Assembly: GCA_934247935.1 (NCBI GenBank)
Contig: CAKQKE010000003.1
Location: 62,001-126,000, forward strand
Source of the DNA: an uncultured Clostridia bacterium
GTDB taxonomy: Bacteria; Bacillota; Clostridia; Christensenellales; Borkfalkiaceae
Direction: 5' to 3'
Length of the DNA stretch: 64,000 nucleotides
Shown one piece after another: positions 17,299 through 29,838 of the stretch; the stretch's first letter is position 1; every line of letters begins with the position of its first letter. The notes below the pieces were generated by a model. That model was given only the letters and a program-made list of their open reading frames with translations, was not told where the DNA came from and did no database searches. The translations under genes and the position numbers were made by a program.

Positions 17299-19383
17299 TT
17301 AGTCTGCGTTTTTAGTTGCTCTTGATCCGATAATTTTTTCGGCAACGCTCTTGGGAACTTCGCTGTAGTGGTCGAATTGCATTGTAAATTGACCTCTGCC
17401 TTGAGTTCTCGAACGTAAGTCTGTCGCATAGCCGAACATATCCGAAAGCGGAATCATTGCGTCGATTACCTTAGAGCCGTTCCTGTCGTCGGTACCGGTG
17501 ATGATACCTCTTCTCGACGAAACGTTACCCATAAGGTCACCGAAGTAATCTTCGGGAGTAACGATTTCTACCTTCATGATAGGCTCTAATATAACGGGAT
17601 TTGCTCTCTTGACGCCGTCCTTAAATGCAAGTGAACCCGCAATCTTGAACGCCATTTCGGACGAGTCGACTTCGTGATAACTACCATCATAAACGGTTGC
17701 TTTAAAGTCAACGACTTCATATCCCGCAAGGATACCGTTTTTAGACGCTTCTTCGATACCTTTTCTGACCGGTTCGATATATTCCTTAGGAATAGATCCG
17801 CCGACGGTTTCGTCAACGAATACGAATCCGCTACCCGGCTCCAACGGCTCGAATCTGACTTTACAGTGACCGTATTGACCTTTACCACCCGATTGTCTCT
17901 TGAACAAACCTTCCGCATCGACTGCGTTTTTGAAAGTTTCTCTGTAAGCAACTTGAGGAGCACCTACCGTCGCTTCTACCTTAAATTCTCTCAAAAGTCT
18001 GTCTACGATAATTTCAAGGTGCAACTCACCCATACCTGCGATAATGGTTTGTCCCGTTTCTTTATCTGTATAAGTCTTGAAAGTGGGGTCTTCTTCGGCA
18101 AGTTTGATAAGAGCAAGAGTCATCTTTTCCTGACCTGCCTTAGTCTTCGGCTCGATAGCAACCCTTATAACCGGTTCGGGGAATTCCATGTTCTCCAAAA
18201 TTATGGGGTGATTTTCGTCGCACAACGTGTCGCCCGTAGTAGTTTCTTTAAGACCTACGATAGCGCAAATATCGCCGGCGTAAATCTCATCGATTTCCTC
18301 TCTGTGATTTGCATGCATCATAAGAAGTCTGCCGACTCTTTCTTTCTTGCCCTTAGTGCTGTTATACACGTAAGAACCTGCTTGCAAAGTACCGGAATAA
18401 ACTCTGAAGAATGCAAGTTTACCAACGAACGGGTCTGTCGCAATCTTGAACGCAAGACCTGCAAAAGCCTCGTCGTCGGCTGTTCTTCTCTCTTCTTCTT
18501 CGCCCTTTTCGTTGGTACCCTTTACGTGGTCGACGTCGAGCGGGCTGGGAAGATAATCGATGATACCGTCGAGAAGGTGTTGAACACCCTTGTTTCTATA
18601 AGACGAACCGCAGAAAACGGGAGTTGCAGCCATAGAAATGGTTGCCTTTCTCAAAGCGGTCTTGATTTCTTCGACGGTGAGTTCTTCACCGGCAAAATAT
18701 TTCTCCATAAGCGCGTCGTCTTGCTCTGCGCAAACTTCGATTATCTGATTTCTGTATTCTTCTACCTGATCTGCATATTCAGCGGGGATTGCCGTGGAAT
18801 CTTCAGTCTTTCCGAGGTCATCGAGATAAATATAAGCCTTTTTCTCAATGATATCGATAACGCCTTTAAACGAATCTTCTTTACCGATAGGCATAACTAC
18901 CGGAACGGGATTTGCGTGCAATCTGTCTTTCATCATCTGGATTGCGCCGTAGTAGTTTGCACCGTTTATATCCATTTTATTGATATATGCGATTCTGGGA
19001 ACCTTATATTTGTCCGCCTGTCTCCAAACTGTTTCGGATTGAGGCTCGACGCCGCCCTTTGCACAAAAAGTAGCAACCGCGCCGTCAAGTACACGAAGCG
19101 ATCTTTCAACTTCAACGGTAAAGTCAACGTGTCCCGGAGTATCGATAAGGTTTATCCTGTTACCCTTCCAGAAACAAGTCGTTGCCGCACTTGTAATAGT
19201 AATACCTCTTTCTTGCTCCTGAACCATCCAGTCCATAGTAGCGGCACCGTCGTGAACCTCGCCGATTTTGTGAGTTTTTCCGGTGTAGAAGAGAATACGT
19301 TCGGAAGTGGTGGTTTTACCTGCGTCGATGTGCGCCATGATACCGATGTTTCTCGTATTCTTAAGTTCGCATTTTCTTGCCAT
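17299..19383 (-). CDS. fusA: Elongation factor G
   Basis: 694 residues, normal length. N-terminal NIGIMAHIDAGKTTTSER (P-loop), RGITI, DTPGHVDF, NKMD, and a C-terminal domain with GYEVVDFKATVYDGSYHEVDSS. Translocase of protein synthesis. Lies 21 bases from rpsG and 67 from tuf in the conserved str operon order. AAGGAGA ribosome binding site. Confidence 0.98.
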   Translation of the reverse strand: MARKCELKNTRNIGIMAHIDAGKTTTSERILFYTGKTHKIGEVHDGAATMDWMVQEQERGITITSAATTCFWKGNRINLIDTPGHVDFTVEVERSLRVLDGAVATFCAKGGVEPQSETVWRQADKYKVPRIAYINKMDINGANYYGAIQMMKDRLHANPVPVVMPIGKEDSFKGVIDIIEKKAYIYLDDLGKTEDSTAIPAEYADQVEEYRNQIIEVCAEQDDALMEKYFAGEELTVEEIKTALRKATISMAATPVFCGSSYRNKGVQHLLDGIIDYLPSPLDVDHVKGTNEKGEEEERRTADDEAFAGLAFKIATDPFVGKLAFFRVYSGTLQAGSYVYNSTKGKKERVGRLLMMHANHREEIDEIYAGDICAIVGLKETTTGDTLCDENHPIILENMEFPEPVIRVAIEPKTKAGQEKMTLALIKLAEEDPTFKTYTDKETGQTIIAGMGELHLEIIVDRLLREFKVEATVGAPQVAYRETFKNAVDAEGLFKRQSGGKGQYGHCKVRFEPLEPGSGFVFVDETVGGSIPKEYIEPVRKGIEEASKNGILAGYEVVDFKATVYDGSYHEVDSSEMAFKIAGSLAFKDGVKRANPVILEPIMKVEIVTPEDYFGDLMGNVSSRRGIITGTDDRNGSKVIDAMIPLSDMFGYATDLRSRTQGRGQFTMQFDHYSEVPKSVAEKIIGSRATKNAD

Positions 19384-19404
19384 TTGCTTGTATTTCTCCT
19401 TAAA

Positions 19405-19875
19405 TTACCAACGGTAATGTGCGAAAGCCTTGTTGGCTTCTGCCATTCTGTGAGTATCTTCTTTCTTCTTCACAGCACCGCCCGTACCGTTGTAAGCGTC
19501 CATAAGTTCGGCTGCGAGTTTATCGCACATAAGTCTGTCGCTTCTCTTTCTTGCGTTTGCAACAATCCAACGGATTGCAAGTGTCTGTCTTCTTTCGGGT
19601 CTGATTTCGATGGGAACCTGGTAGTTAGAACCGCCTACTCTTCTTGCTTTTACTTCAAGCAAGGGCATTACGTTTTCCATTGCCTTGTTGAATATTTCCA
19701 TTGCGTCGTGACCCAACTTTTCTTGCATTGTGTTGAAAGCGTCATATACTATGCTTTGCGCAATGCCTTTCTTTCCGTCCAACATAACCTGATTGACAAG
19801 TTTTGTAACAACCTTGCTGTTATAGATAGGATCGGGTAATACGTCCCTTTTAGGAACGCCGCCTCTTCTTGGCAT
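19405..19875 (-). CDS. rpsG: 30S ribosomal protein S7
   Basis: 156 residues starting MPRRGGVPKRDVLPDP. Primary 16S rRNA-binding protein of the small-subunit head. In gamma-proteobacteria S7 represses its own operon by binding the rpsL-rpsG gap. A structured element occurs in the same gap here (19916-19989). GGAGGA ribosome binding site. Confidence 0.98.
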   Translation of the reverse strand: MPRRGGVPKRDVLPDPIYNSKVVTKLVNQVMLDGKKGIAQSIVYDAFNTMQEKLGHDAMEIFNKAMENVMPLLEVKARRVGGSNYQVPIEIRPERRQTLAIRWIVANARKRSDRLMCDKLAAELMDAYNGTGGAVKKKEDTHRMAEANKAFAHYRW

Positions 19876-19915
19876 AAGTTTTGTCCTCCTTTTTGATTTT
19901 GTTTTTTTCTGAAAG

Positions 19916-19989
19916 GTAAGTACCCTTCAAGTACAGCTATCGCCCGAAGGCGAACCTTCTACCGCTTTCGCGATATACTGCCTACTTAC
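19916..19989 (-). promoter_or_regulatory. Structured RNA element between rpsL and rpsG (candidate S7 site)
   Basis: Read on the minus strand the 174-base gap can fold into an outer stem GTAAGTA/TACTTAC, inner pairs CAG/CTG and TATCGC/GCGATA, and a terminal GAAGG-TTCG-CCTTC hairpin with a UUCG tetraloop. No T tract follows, so it is not a terminator. The position matches the S7 autoregulatory site known from E. coli. A Clostridia equivalent is my inference. Confidence 0.5.
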
Positions 19990-20049
19990 AATCGGGTATT
20001 TTAAGAATTATTCCGATCGGTAGGTTTAATTTTCTGATTTATTCGTGAA

Positions 20050-20421
20050 TTATTTAGGTCTCTTTGCGCCGTATTTGGATCTTGCCTGCTTACGTTTTGC
20101 AACGCCTGCAGTATCCAATGCGCCACGAATAATGTGGTATCTTACACCGGGCAAATCTCTGACCCTTCCGCCACGAATAAGAACAGAACTGTGCTCTTGT
20201 AAATTGTGACCTTCGCCGGGGATGTAAACGATACCTTCTTGCTTGTTTGTCAATCTTACTCTTGCAATCTTTCTCATTGCGGAGTTAGGCTTTTTCGGTG
20301 TAGTTGTAGTAACCGTAAGACATACTCCACGTCTTTGAGGACATTGAGTCAAAATCGGCGTTTTGCATTTTGCAACGCCCGTCTTTCTACCTTGCTTGAT
20401 TAACTGGTTAATCGTTGGCAT
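20050..20421 (-). CDS. rpsL: 30S ribosomal protein S12 (Arg88 variant)
   Basis: 123 residues, same numbering as E. coli S12 (counting Met). The decoding-site loop TPKKPNSAMRK keeps Lys43. The second loop reads GGRVRDLPGVRYH, so residue 88 is Arg (codon AGA) where most bacteria have Lys. K88R (K87R without Met) is a known streptomycin-resistance substitution in other bacteria. First gene of rpsL-rpsG-fusA-tuf, transcribed from the promoter at 20560-20588 with a leader of about 130 bases. Strong AAGGAGG ribosome binding site. Confidence 0.98.
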   Translation of the reverse strand: MPTINQLIKQGRKTGVAKCKTPILTQCPQRRGVCLTVTTTTPKKPNSAMRKIARVRLTNKQEGIVYIPGEGHNLQEHSSVLIRGGRVRDLPGVRYHIIRGALDTAGVAKRKQARSKYGAKRPK

Positions 20422-20559
20422 TTCTTAAACCTCCTTTTCAAATTTTCGGAATATTCTTAAAAACAGAACTTCTGCTTAAAGAAACTTAATTAACGCCCGC
20501 AAATGCTTTTTCGCTTTATAAAAAGCCCAAAAAGCCCTCTACGAGTCATATACTATTAA

Positions 20560-20588
20560 ATTTTAACATCTTTTTTGTGTTTCGTCAA
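20560..20588 (-). promoter_or_regulatory. Promoter of the rpsL operon
   Basis: Minus strand TTGACG, 17 bases, TAAAAT. The leader to the rpsL ATG is about 130 bases and can form a GCTTTTT/AAAAAGC hairpin and a CAGAA-G-TTCTG hairpin nested in TCTT/AAGA. Confidence 0.7.
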
Positions 20589-21120
20589 TCGTTTTTATGC
20601 TTTTATGAGTCAAATAGAGCAAAATATTAATGATTTTATTAAATTTTCGTCGATTTCTTTTTTATATAAACGTATTTTGCATCGTTTTTTACATTAAATA
20701 ATACAGATTAGATATATGTTTGCGTTTAATGCCGATTTGCGTTTGTATTCAGCGTATATTTTGATTATGTTTTGCTTATATCTGTCGGTTGTTTTCGTTT
20801 GCATTTGCAGAGCATATTTGAACGTATTTACAAACGATATCGGGTTGCCTTGATAAATTGCTTTATTCTCTCGCAAATATATTTTAGTCTGTTTTCTTTT
20901 TTATTTATCAAGGTTAAGTTTTCATCCTTCCATGTACAATCCGAGCGAGAAATAAAACTCATTAATCCTTAAAGATATCTTTTATGTTCTTTATCGCAAA
21001 CATTTGCTTGTCGTACCCATAATAGTATGTCGCCGCTATATATACAATAAATTATCTGAAGGATACGTCTTTAAGGTGCTACACAATTTAAAGTCGACAA
21101 ATAAAAAATAAGGCAAATTA
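20589..21120. other. AT-rich non-coding part of the rpoC-rpsL gap
   Basis: T-rich sequence upstream of the rpsL promoter. Short open frames exist on both strands but lack ribosome binding sites and any family resemblance. I recognise nothing here. In relatives this gap is usually a few hundred bases at most or holds an L7Ae-like gene, which is absent. Confidence 0.6.
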
Positions 21121-21403
21121 ACGTTGTAAAATACAACAAATACAACCACAACATAAATCACTCACTACTACTCAATCACTCACAACAAACATACTCACGA
21201 CAGTCACACGAACAAATCCACATACAAATCATTCAACCCTGTGCAAAACAATCGCCGACCGCATAATATTCCCCACTGCTCAACCGCCACCCACATTAAA
21301 TTTTCCATTTATAAAAACGCCGCCACACATAAATACTATACCACCCACTCAACTGCTGCCGACAAACACTCAAAAATCGACTGCAAAATTACCCGTAAAA
21401 ACT
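21121..21403. other. Strongly GC-skewed block (plus strand G-poor)
   Basis: By eye about 20 G in 283 bases of the plus strand against roughly four times as many C; the minus strand is correspondingly G/T-rich and C-poor. Irregular repeats of TCACTCAC/ACTCA-type words occur in the first half. No plausible gene. It begins directly beyond the rpoC terminator. Confidence 0.6.
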
Positions 21404-21433
21404 AAAAACGGCTTGCTTTGAGCAAACCGTTTT
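21404..21433 (-). terminator. Terminator of rpoBC
   Basis: Hairpin AAACGG-c-TTGCT / AGCAA-a-CCGTTT, 15 bases after the rpoC stop. On the minus strand it runs into TTTTTAGTTTTTA. Confidence 0.85.
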
Positions 21434-21448
21434 GTGTGAAATGGATAA

Positions 21449-25201
<3,753 letters not shown>

Positions 25202-25224
25202 AATTCAATAAACCTCCCTGAAAA

Positions 25225-28200
25225 TTATTCGTCGTCTTTGGTTTCGTTACCGAAATCGTCAATATCGTCGAGATCGTCAAAATCATCAAACATATCGTCG
25301 GACTTAAAGTCGAAATTGTCATCGTTGTCGAAATCGTCGTCATCGACAAAGTTGAACGTATCGTCATCATCGTCGGATTCGTCATCTTTGACGTCGTCGT
25401 CACCCTTGAAGAGTTCGACTTCTTCGATATTTTCTCTTTCTTTAACGGGCGCACGCATATCGATTTCGTCGTTAAAGAGTTCTTTAAGCGGAAGTTCGTC
25501 TCCACCTTCGGTAAGCACTTTCATATCGAGCGCAAGTGCTTGCAATTCTTTCAAAAGGACTTTAAACGATTCGGGAATACCCGGTTCGCTTATGTCGTTA
25601 CCCTTTACGATAGACTCGTACGTCCTCGTTCTGCCGACAACGTCGTCCGACTTAACCGTAAGGATTTCCTGCAAGATGTGAGCCGCACCGTATGCTTCGA
25701 GTGCCCAAACTTCCATTTCACCGAATCTCTGACCGCCGAATTGCGCCTTTCCGCCGAGCGGTTGTTGCGTAACGAGCGAATACGGACCCGTAGAACGCGC
25801 GTGAATCTTATCGTCTACAAGGTGGTGAAGTTTTATCATGTACATGTAACCTACGGTGACTCTGTTTTCAAACGGTTCGCCCGTTCTGCCGTCGTAAAGT
25901 TGAATCTTTCCGTCGACTTCGCCGTAAGGATTTACAAGATTGTTTTCATACAACAACTCTTTAATGTCGGCTTCTTTCGCCCCGTCGAATACCGGCGTGG
26001 CAATTTTCCAGCCGAGTTGTTTACATACGTAACCGAGGTGTACCTCGAGTACCTGTCCGATGTTCATACGAGAAGGAACGCCGAGCGGGTTCAATACTAT
26101 TTGCAAAGGCGTACCGTCGGCAAGGAAAGGCATGTCTCTTTCGGGAAGAACTCTCGAAACGACGCCCTTGTTTCCGTAACGTCCCGCCATCTTATCGCCG
26201 ACGGAGATCTTTCTCTTCTGAGCGATATATACTCTGACGAGTTTCTTTACGCCGGGCGCAAGTTCGTCTTTATTTTCTTTAGTGAATATTTTTACGTCAA
26301 CTATGATACCCGCTTCGCCGTGCGGAACACGCAAAGAAGTATCTCTCACTTCTCTTGACTTTTCTCCGAAAATAGCCCTTAAAAGTCTCTCTTCGGGGGT
26401 GAGTTCGGTTTCGCCTTTGGGACTTACTTTACCTACGAGAATATCTCCGCTTCTTACTTCCGCGCCGATACGGATAATACCGTTTTCGTCAAGATCTTTC
26501 AATGCGTCGTCGCCGACGTTGGGAATATCCCTCGTAATTTCTTCGTCGCCGAGTTTGGTGTCTCTCGCTTCGGTTTCGTACTCTTCGATGTGGATAGAAG
26601 AGAATACGTCGTTCTGAACGAGTTTTTCGGAAAGGAGTATTGCGTCCTCATAGTTGTAACCTTCCCACGTCATGAAACCGATGAGAATGTTCCTGCCGAG
26701 CGAAAGTTCGCCGTCGCAAGTTGCGGGACCGTCCGCAATGACTTCGCCCTTTTTGATTTTATCGCCGGTCGATACAATCGGCTTCTGGTTGAGACAAGTT
26801 CCTTGGTTGGAACGTTGGAATTTCTTTAAAATGTAAGTGCGTTCTGCGCCGCCTTCTTCTTCGACGACTACTCTGTCGCCGCTGACGAATTTAACGGTAC
26901 AGTCTTCTTTTGCGACGCACATAACGCCCGAATCCTGCGCAATCTTCGCCTCGATACCCGTTGCGATGATGGGACTTTCGGGTTTAAGAAGAGGAACTGC
27001 CTGACGCTGCATGTTAGAACCCATAAGCGCACGGTTGGTATCGCAGTTTTCAAGGAAGGGAATAAGCGCGGTCGCAACCGAAACGAGTTGCTTGGGCGAT
27101 ATATCCATATAATCTATTTCGCTTGCGTCTCTCTTCGTGATTTCGTCTCTTACACGGCAAGACACTTGTTGGTTGACGAATTTGTTGTTTTCGTCGAGCG
27201 GCTCGTTTGCCTGAGCGACGATAAATTCGTCTTCTTCGTCCGCCGTAAGATAATGTATGTCTTCGTCTGCCATAGAAACGACGCCGGTGGGCTTTTTAAC
27301 CTTTCTGTACGCAGCCTCGATAAATCCGAATTCGTTTACTTTCGCAAACGTAGAAAGCGAAGTGATAAGACCGATGTTCTGACCTTCGGGCGTTTCTACC
27401 GGGCACATTCTGCCGTAGTGTGTGTAGTGAACGTCTCTTACTTCGAACGTTGCCCTCTCTCTGTTAAGACCGCCCGGACCTAATGCGGAAAGTTTTCTCT
27501 TGTGAGTAAGTTCTGCAATGGGGTTGGTCTGGTCCATGAATTGAGAAAGTTGTGACGAACCGAAGAATTCTCTTATAGCCGAAGAAACGGGACGAACGTT
27601 GATAAGTCCTTGCGCCGTAACTTCTTCGGGCTTTTGCGTGGACATTCTTTCCTTAATTACTCTTTCGAGTCTCGCAATACCGATTCTGAACTGGTTTTGT
27701 AACAACTCACCTACCGAACGAACCCTTCTGTTGCCGAGGTGGTCGATGTTGTCGACGGTGCCGATATTGTAATTTAAGTCAAGATTGATAGATACGGTTG
27801 CTACAATATCGTCAACCGTGATGTGTTTGTGGTTTAATTTTTCGATAAGCGGTTTTACGGTTTTTCTTTGCTCGGCATTGAGTTTTTCTGGCACGCCCGC
27901 GGCGATTATATCGTAAAACTCTACGCAAGCGGCAACGAATTTTCTTCTTTGCTCTCTTCTCTTTTCGGTATTCTTCTTATCTTCGGGCTTTTCGTCTGCG
28001 CCGGAAACACTTTCGCTCACGTAATAAAGCGAATTGATCTGGTCGCAATACACTTCCGCAGCCTGCTCGACTCCCACTTCTTTAGCGGTGTCGGCGACTT
28101 GCTTTGAAAATACGATTACGGGATAATATGCCGTTTCCAGAAGGCCGAACGGTCTTGCGGGAACGCCCGTTACAGTAGTGAAGTCAACGGTGTTGTTACC

Positions 28201-29223
28201 GATGATTTTATGTTTTTCGCCCGACTCGGTTTTTGCGTAAAATTCATTGATGCCGGCGTTTTGAATAGCCTTTGCCTGTTCTCTCGTGAGAACGTCGCCC
28301 GCTTTTGCCAGAACTTCGCCGTCGGCGGAAATTACGTCTTCATAAGCGGTGCAACCCGCAATTCTTACGCCGAGATTGAGTCTTTTATTATATTTGTATC
28401 TGCCGACTTTGGTTACGTCGTATCTTCTTGCGTCGAAGAAAAGGTTTTTGAGGTGTTGCTTTACGGCGTCTTCCGTGGGGATTTCGCCCGGTCTCAACCT
28501 CCTGTACAACTCGAAAAGTCCTTCGCCTTCTGTTTTAGCAGTGTCTTTTTCGATCGTCTCTTTAATCATCGGATCGTTGTCGAAAAGAGCGTTAAGTTGC
28601 TCGTCGCTGCCGAATCCCAAAGCACGCAAAAGCACCGTCGCGGTGAGTTTACGCGTTTTGTCGACTTTTATCCAGAGTACACCTTGTCCGTCCTGCTCGT
28701 ACTCGAGCCATGCGCCTCTATTGGGTATAACGGTAGTTGTGTATACCTTTTTACCCGTTTTTGCGTCCATCTCGAATCCGTTGTAAACGCCCGGGCTTCT
28801 TACAAGTTGAGAGACTATAACTCTTTCCGCTCCGTTGATTATAAACGAACCGTTTTCGGTCATTTTCGGCAAGTCGCCCATGAATACTTCGGAATCGATG
28901 ATGCTGTCGGTAACCTTATTTACAAGTCTTACCTTTACTTTTAACGGAACGGCGTAAGTAGCGTCCCTGTCTCTGCATTCTTTTTCGTCGTATTTAGGCT
29001 TGTCGGAGAGACTGTGGTCCAGAAAGTATAATTCGTAATGGTCCGAAAAGTCCGTTATGGGAGAAAAATCTTCAAAGACTTCGCTGATACCCTCTTCGAT
29101 AAAGGCATCATAAGAATCTCTTTGAACTTCGATAAGATACGGTATCTTATCGTCGCCCTTAATTTTAGAGAAAGTCTTTCTTGTAATTCTGCCAAACTTT
29201 ACCTCTGGTAAATTTCTGCTCAT
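25225..29223 (-). CDS. rpoB: RNA polymerase beta subunit with acidic C-terminal tail
   Basis: 1,332 residues, about 140 longer than B. subtilis RpoB. Rifampicin-pocket segments are wild type (GSSQLSQFMDQTNP, THKRKLSALGPGG). There is an insertion of roughly 100 residues before DDIVATV (about residues 300-430). After the conserved C-terminal end comes a tail of about 61 residues (1272-1332), of which I count 33 Asp/Glu with Phe/Leu spaced through it, encoded by ATCGTC-like trinucleotide runs (plus-strand orientation). Not preceded by rplL as in most bacteria. Instead it has its own promoter (29400-29428) and a 170-base leader, and faces rqcP divergently. AAAGGAG ribosome binding site. Confidence 0.98.
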   Translation of the reverse strand: MSRNLPEVKFGRITRKTFSKIKGDDKIPYLIEVQRDSYDAFIEEGISEVFEDFSPITDFSDHYELYFLDHSLSDKPKYDEKECRDRDATYAVPLKVKVRLVNKVTDSIIDSEVFMGDLPKMTENGSFIINGAERVIVSQLVRSPGVYNGFEMDAKTGKKVYTTTVIPNRGAWLEYEQDGQGVLWIKVDKTRKLTATVLLRALGFGSDEQLNALFDNDPMIKETIEKDTAKTEGEGLFELYRRLRPGEIPTEDAVKQHLKNLFFDARRYDVTKVGRYKYNKRLNLGVRIAGCTAYEDVISADGEVLAKAGDVLTREQAKAIQNAGINEFYAKTESGEKHKIIGNNTVDFTTVTGVPARPFGLLETAYYPVIVFSKQVADTAKEVGVEQAAEVYCDQINSLYYVSESVSGADEKPEDKKNTEKRREQRRKFVAACVEFYDIIAAGVPEKLNAEQRKTVKPLIEKLNHKHITVDDIVATVSINLDLNYNIGTVDNIDHLGNRRVRSVGELLQNQFRIGIARLERVIKERMSTQKPEEVTAQGLINVRPVSSAIREFFGSSQLSQFMDQTNPIAELTHKRKLSALGPGGLNRERATFEVRDVHYTHYGRMCPVETPEGQNIGLITSLSTFAKVNEFGFIEAAYRKVKKPTGVVSMADEDIHYLTADEEDEFIVAQANEPLDENNKFVNQQVSCRVRDEITKRDASEIDYMDISPKQLVSVATALIPFLENCDTNRALMGSNMQRQAVPLLKPESPIIATGIEAKIAQDSGVMCVAKEDCTVKFVSGDRVVVEEEGGAERTYILKKFQRSNQGTCLNQKPIVSTGDKIKKGEVIADGPATCDGELSLGRNILIGFMTWEGYNYEDAILLSEKLVQNDVFSSIHIEEYETEARDTKLGDEEITRDIPNVGDDALKDLDENGIIRIGAEVRSGDILVGKVSPKGETELTPEERLLRAIFGEKSREVRDTSLRVPHGEAGIIVDVKIFTKENKDELAPGVKKLVRVYIAQKRKISVGDKMAGRYGNKGVVSRVLPERDMPFLADGTPLQIVLNPLGVPSRMNIGQVLEVHLGYVCKQLGWKIATPVFDGAKEADIKELLYENNLVNPYGEVDGKIQLYDGRTGEPFENRVTVGYMYMIKLHHLVDDKIHARSTGPYSLVTQQPLGGKAQFGGQRFGEMEVWALEAYGAAHILQEILTVKSDDVVGRTRTYESIVKGNDISEPGIPESFKVLLKELQALALDMKVLTEGGDELPLKELFNDEIDMRAPVKERENIEEVELFKGDDDVKDDESDDDDDTFNFVDDDDFDNDDNFDFKSDDMFDDFDDLDDIDDFGNETKDDE

Positions 29224-29329
29224 TTAATGCACTCCTTTCTAAAATCGTAAAATGTCTTGATTTATTTCCAAAGTTGTTGTATAATCATATTCGTTAATGC
29301 AACAATACGGCTTAAACACACGTTTTTAC

Positions 29330-29372
29330 GCCGTTTTTACCCATTAAAAATGCTTAAAACGGCATAATGGGT
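29330..29372 (-). promoter_or_regulatory. rpoB leader with two mutually exclusive hairpins
   Basis: Four segments interleave: ACCCATTA, GCCGTTTT, TAATGGGT, AAAACGGC (minus strand order). Segment 1 pairs perfectly with 3 and segment 2 with 4, each giving an 8-bp stem with an 18-base loop. Both cannot form together as simple hairpins. The element starts about 20 bases after the predicted transcription start and ends about 107 bases before the rpoB ATG. No T tract follows. Confidence 0.55.
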
Positions 29373-29399
29373 CTATTATGGAAATTATAGCATTGTATT

Positions 29400-29428
29400 A
29401 TTATAATGTAAAGCGTCAATAAAGTCAA
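29400..29428 (-). promoter_or_regulatory. Promoter of rpoBC
   Basis: Minus strand TTGACT, exactly 17 bases, TATAAT, in the divergent gap with rqcP. A second weaker combination (TTGACG-N16-TACAAT) overlaps it. Confidence 0.85.
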
Positions 29429-29479
29429 CTTTTTTTGGCTTCATTTTTCATTTTTTTAAATAAAAGGCGGAATTTTCGT

Positions 29480-29725
29480 ATGAGAATCGACAAATTTTTG
29501 AAAATATCGCGTATTTTAAAACGCAGAACGGTCGCAAATGAGGCGTGCCGCGGCGGCAGAGTCAGCGTAAACGGCAAAGAAGTAAAGCCGTCGTACTTGC
29601 TTAAAGCAGGCGACGTGGTAGAACTCGGTTTCGGCACGGGCAAAATTAAATTCATCGTAAAAGACCTGAAAGAAACGGTAAAAAAATCCGAAGCAGAATC
29701 GCTGTACGAAATAATCACGGAATAA
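29480..29725 (+). CDS. rqcP: RqcP (YabO-like S4-domain ribosome quality-control factor)
   Basis: 81 residues starting MRIDKFLKISRILKRRT, nearly superimposable on B. subtilis RqcP (YabO). It is a single S4 RNA-binding domain with the GGRVSVNGKEVKPS turn and C-terminal ESLYEIITE. RqcP binds stalled 50S-peptidyl-tRNA complexes and works with RqcH to add alanine tails. The ATG at 29480 is preferred (AAGGCGG upstream, family N-terminus); an in-frame TTG at 29435 has no family support. Divergent from rpoB. Confidence 0.9.
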   Translation: MRIDKFLKISRILKRRTVANEACRGGRVSVNGKEVKPSYLLKAGDVVELGFGTGKIKFIVKDLKETVKKSEAESLYEIITE

Positions 29726-29838
29726 TTCTTTTTTCTTTTCTGTAGATTATATAATCGGCAGCCCAGCCACACAGCAAAAGCGAAAACGGCGGCATTTTTA
29801 AGCAATTTTTTAATCTAAAAACTTGCAAAATTGACAAT

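Noticed and set aside
17674..19839. A 721-codon open frame on the plus strand opposite fusA and rpsG
   Set aside because: It lies antisense to two unmistakable genes, is cysteine/serine/phenylalanine-rich as expected for a mirror frame of biased codons, has no ribosome binding site and resembles no family. The same applies to other long frames opposite tuf, rpoC and rpoB.
20694..20972. Small open frames in the rpoC-rpsL gap on both strands
   Set aside because: About 60 codons each, no ribosome binding site, AT-driven composition and no resemblance to L7Ae-like proteins found at this locus in other Firmicutes.
29330..29372. H-type pseudoknot in the rpoB leader
   Set aside because: The connecting loop across the first 8-bp stem would be a single base, too short to span it. 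Alternative hairpins are the more reasonable reading.
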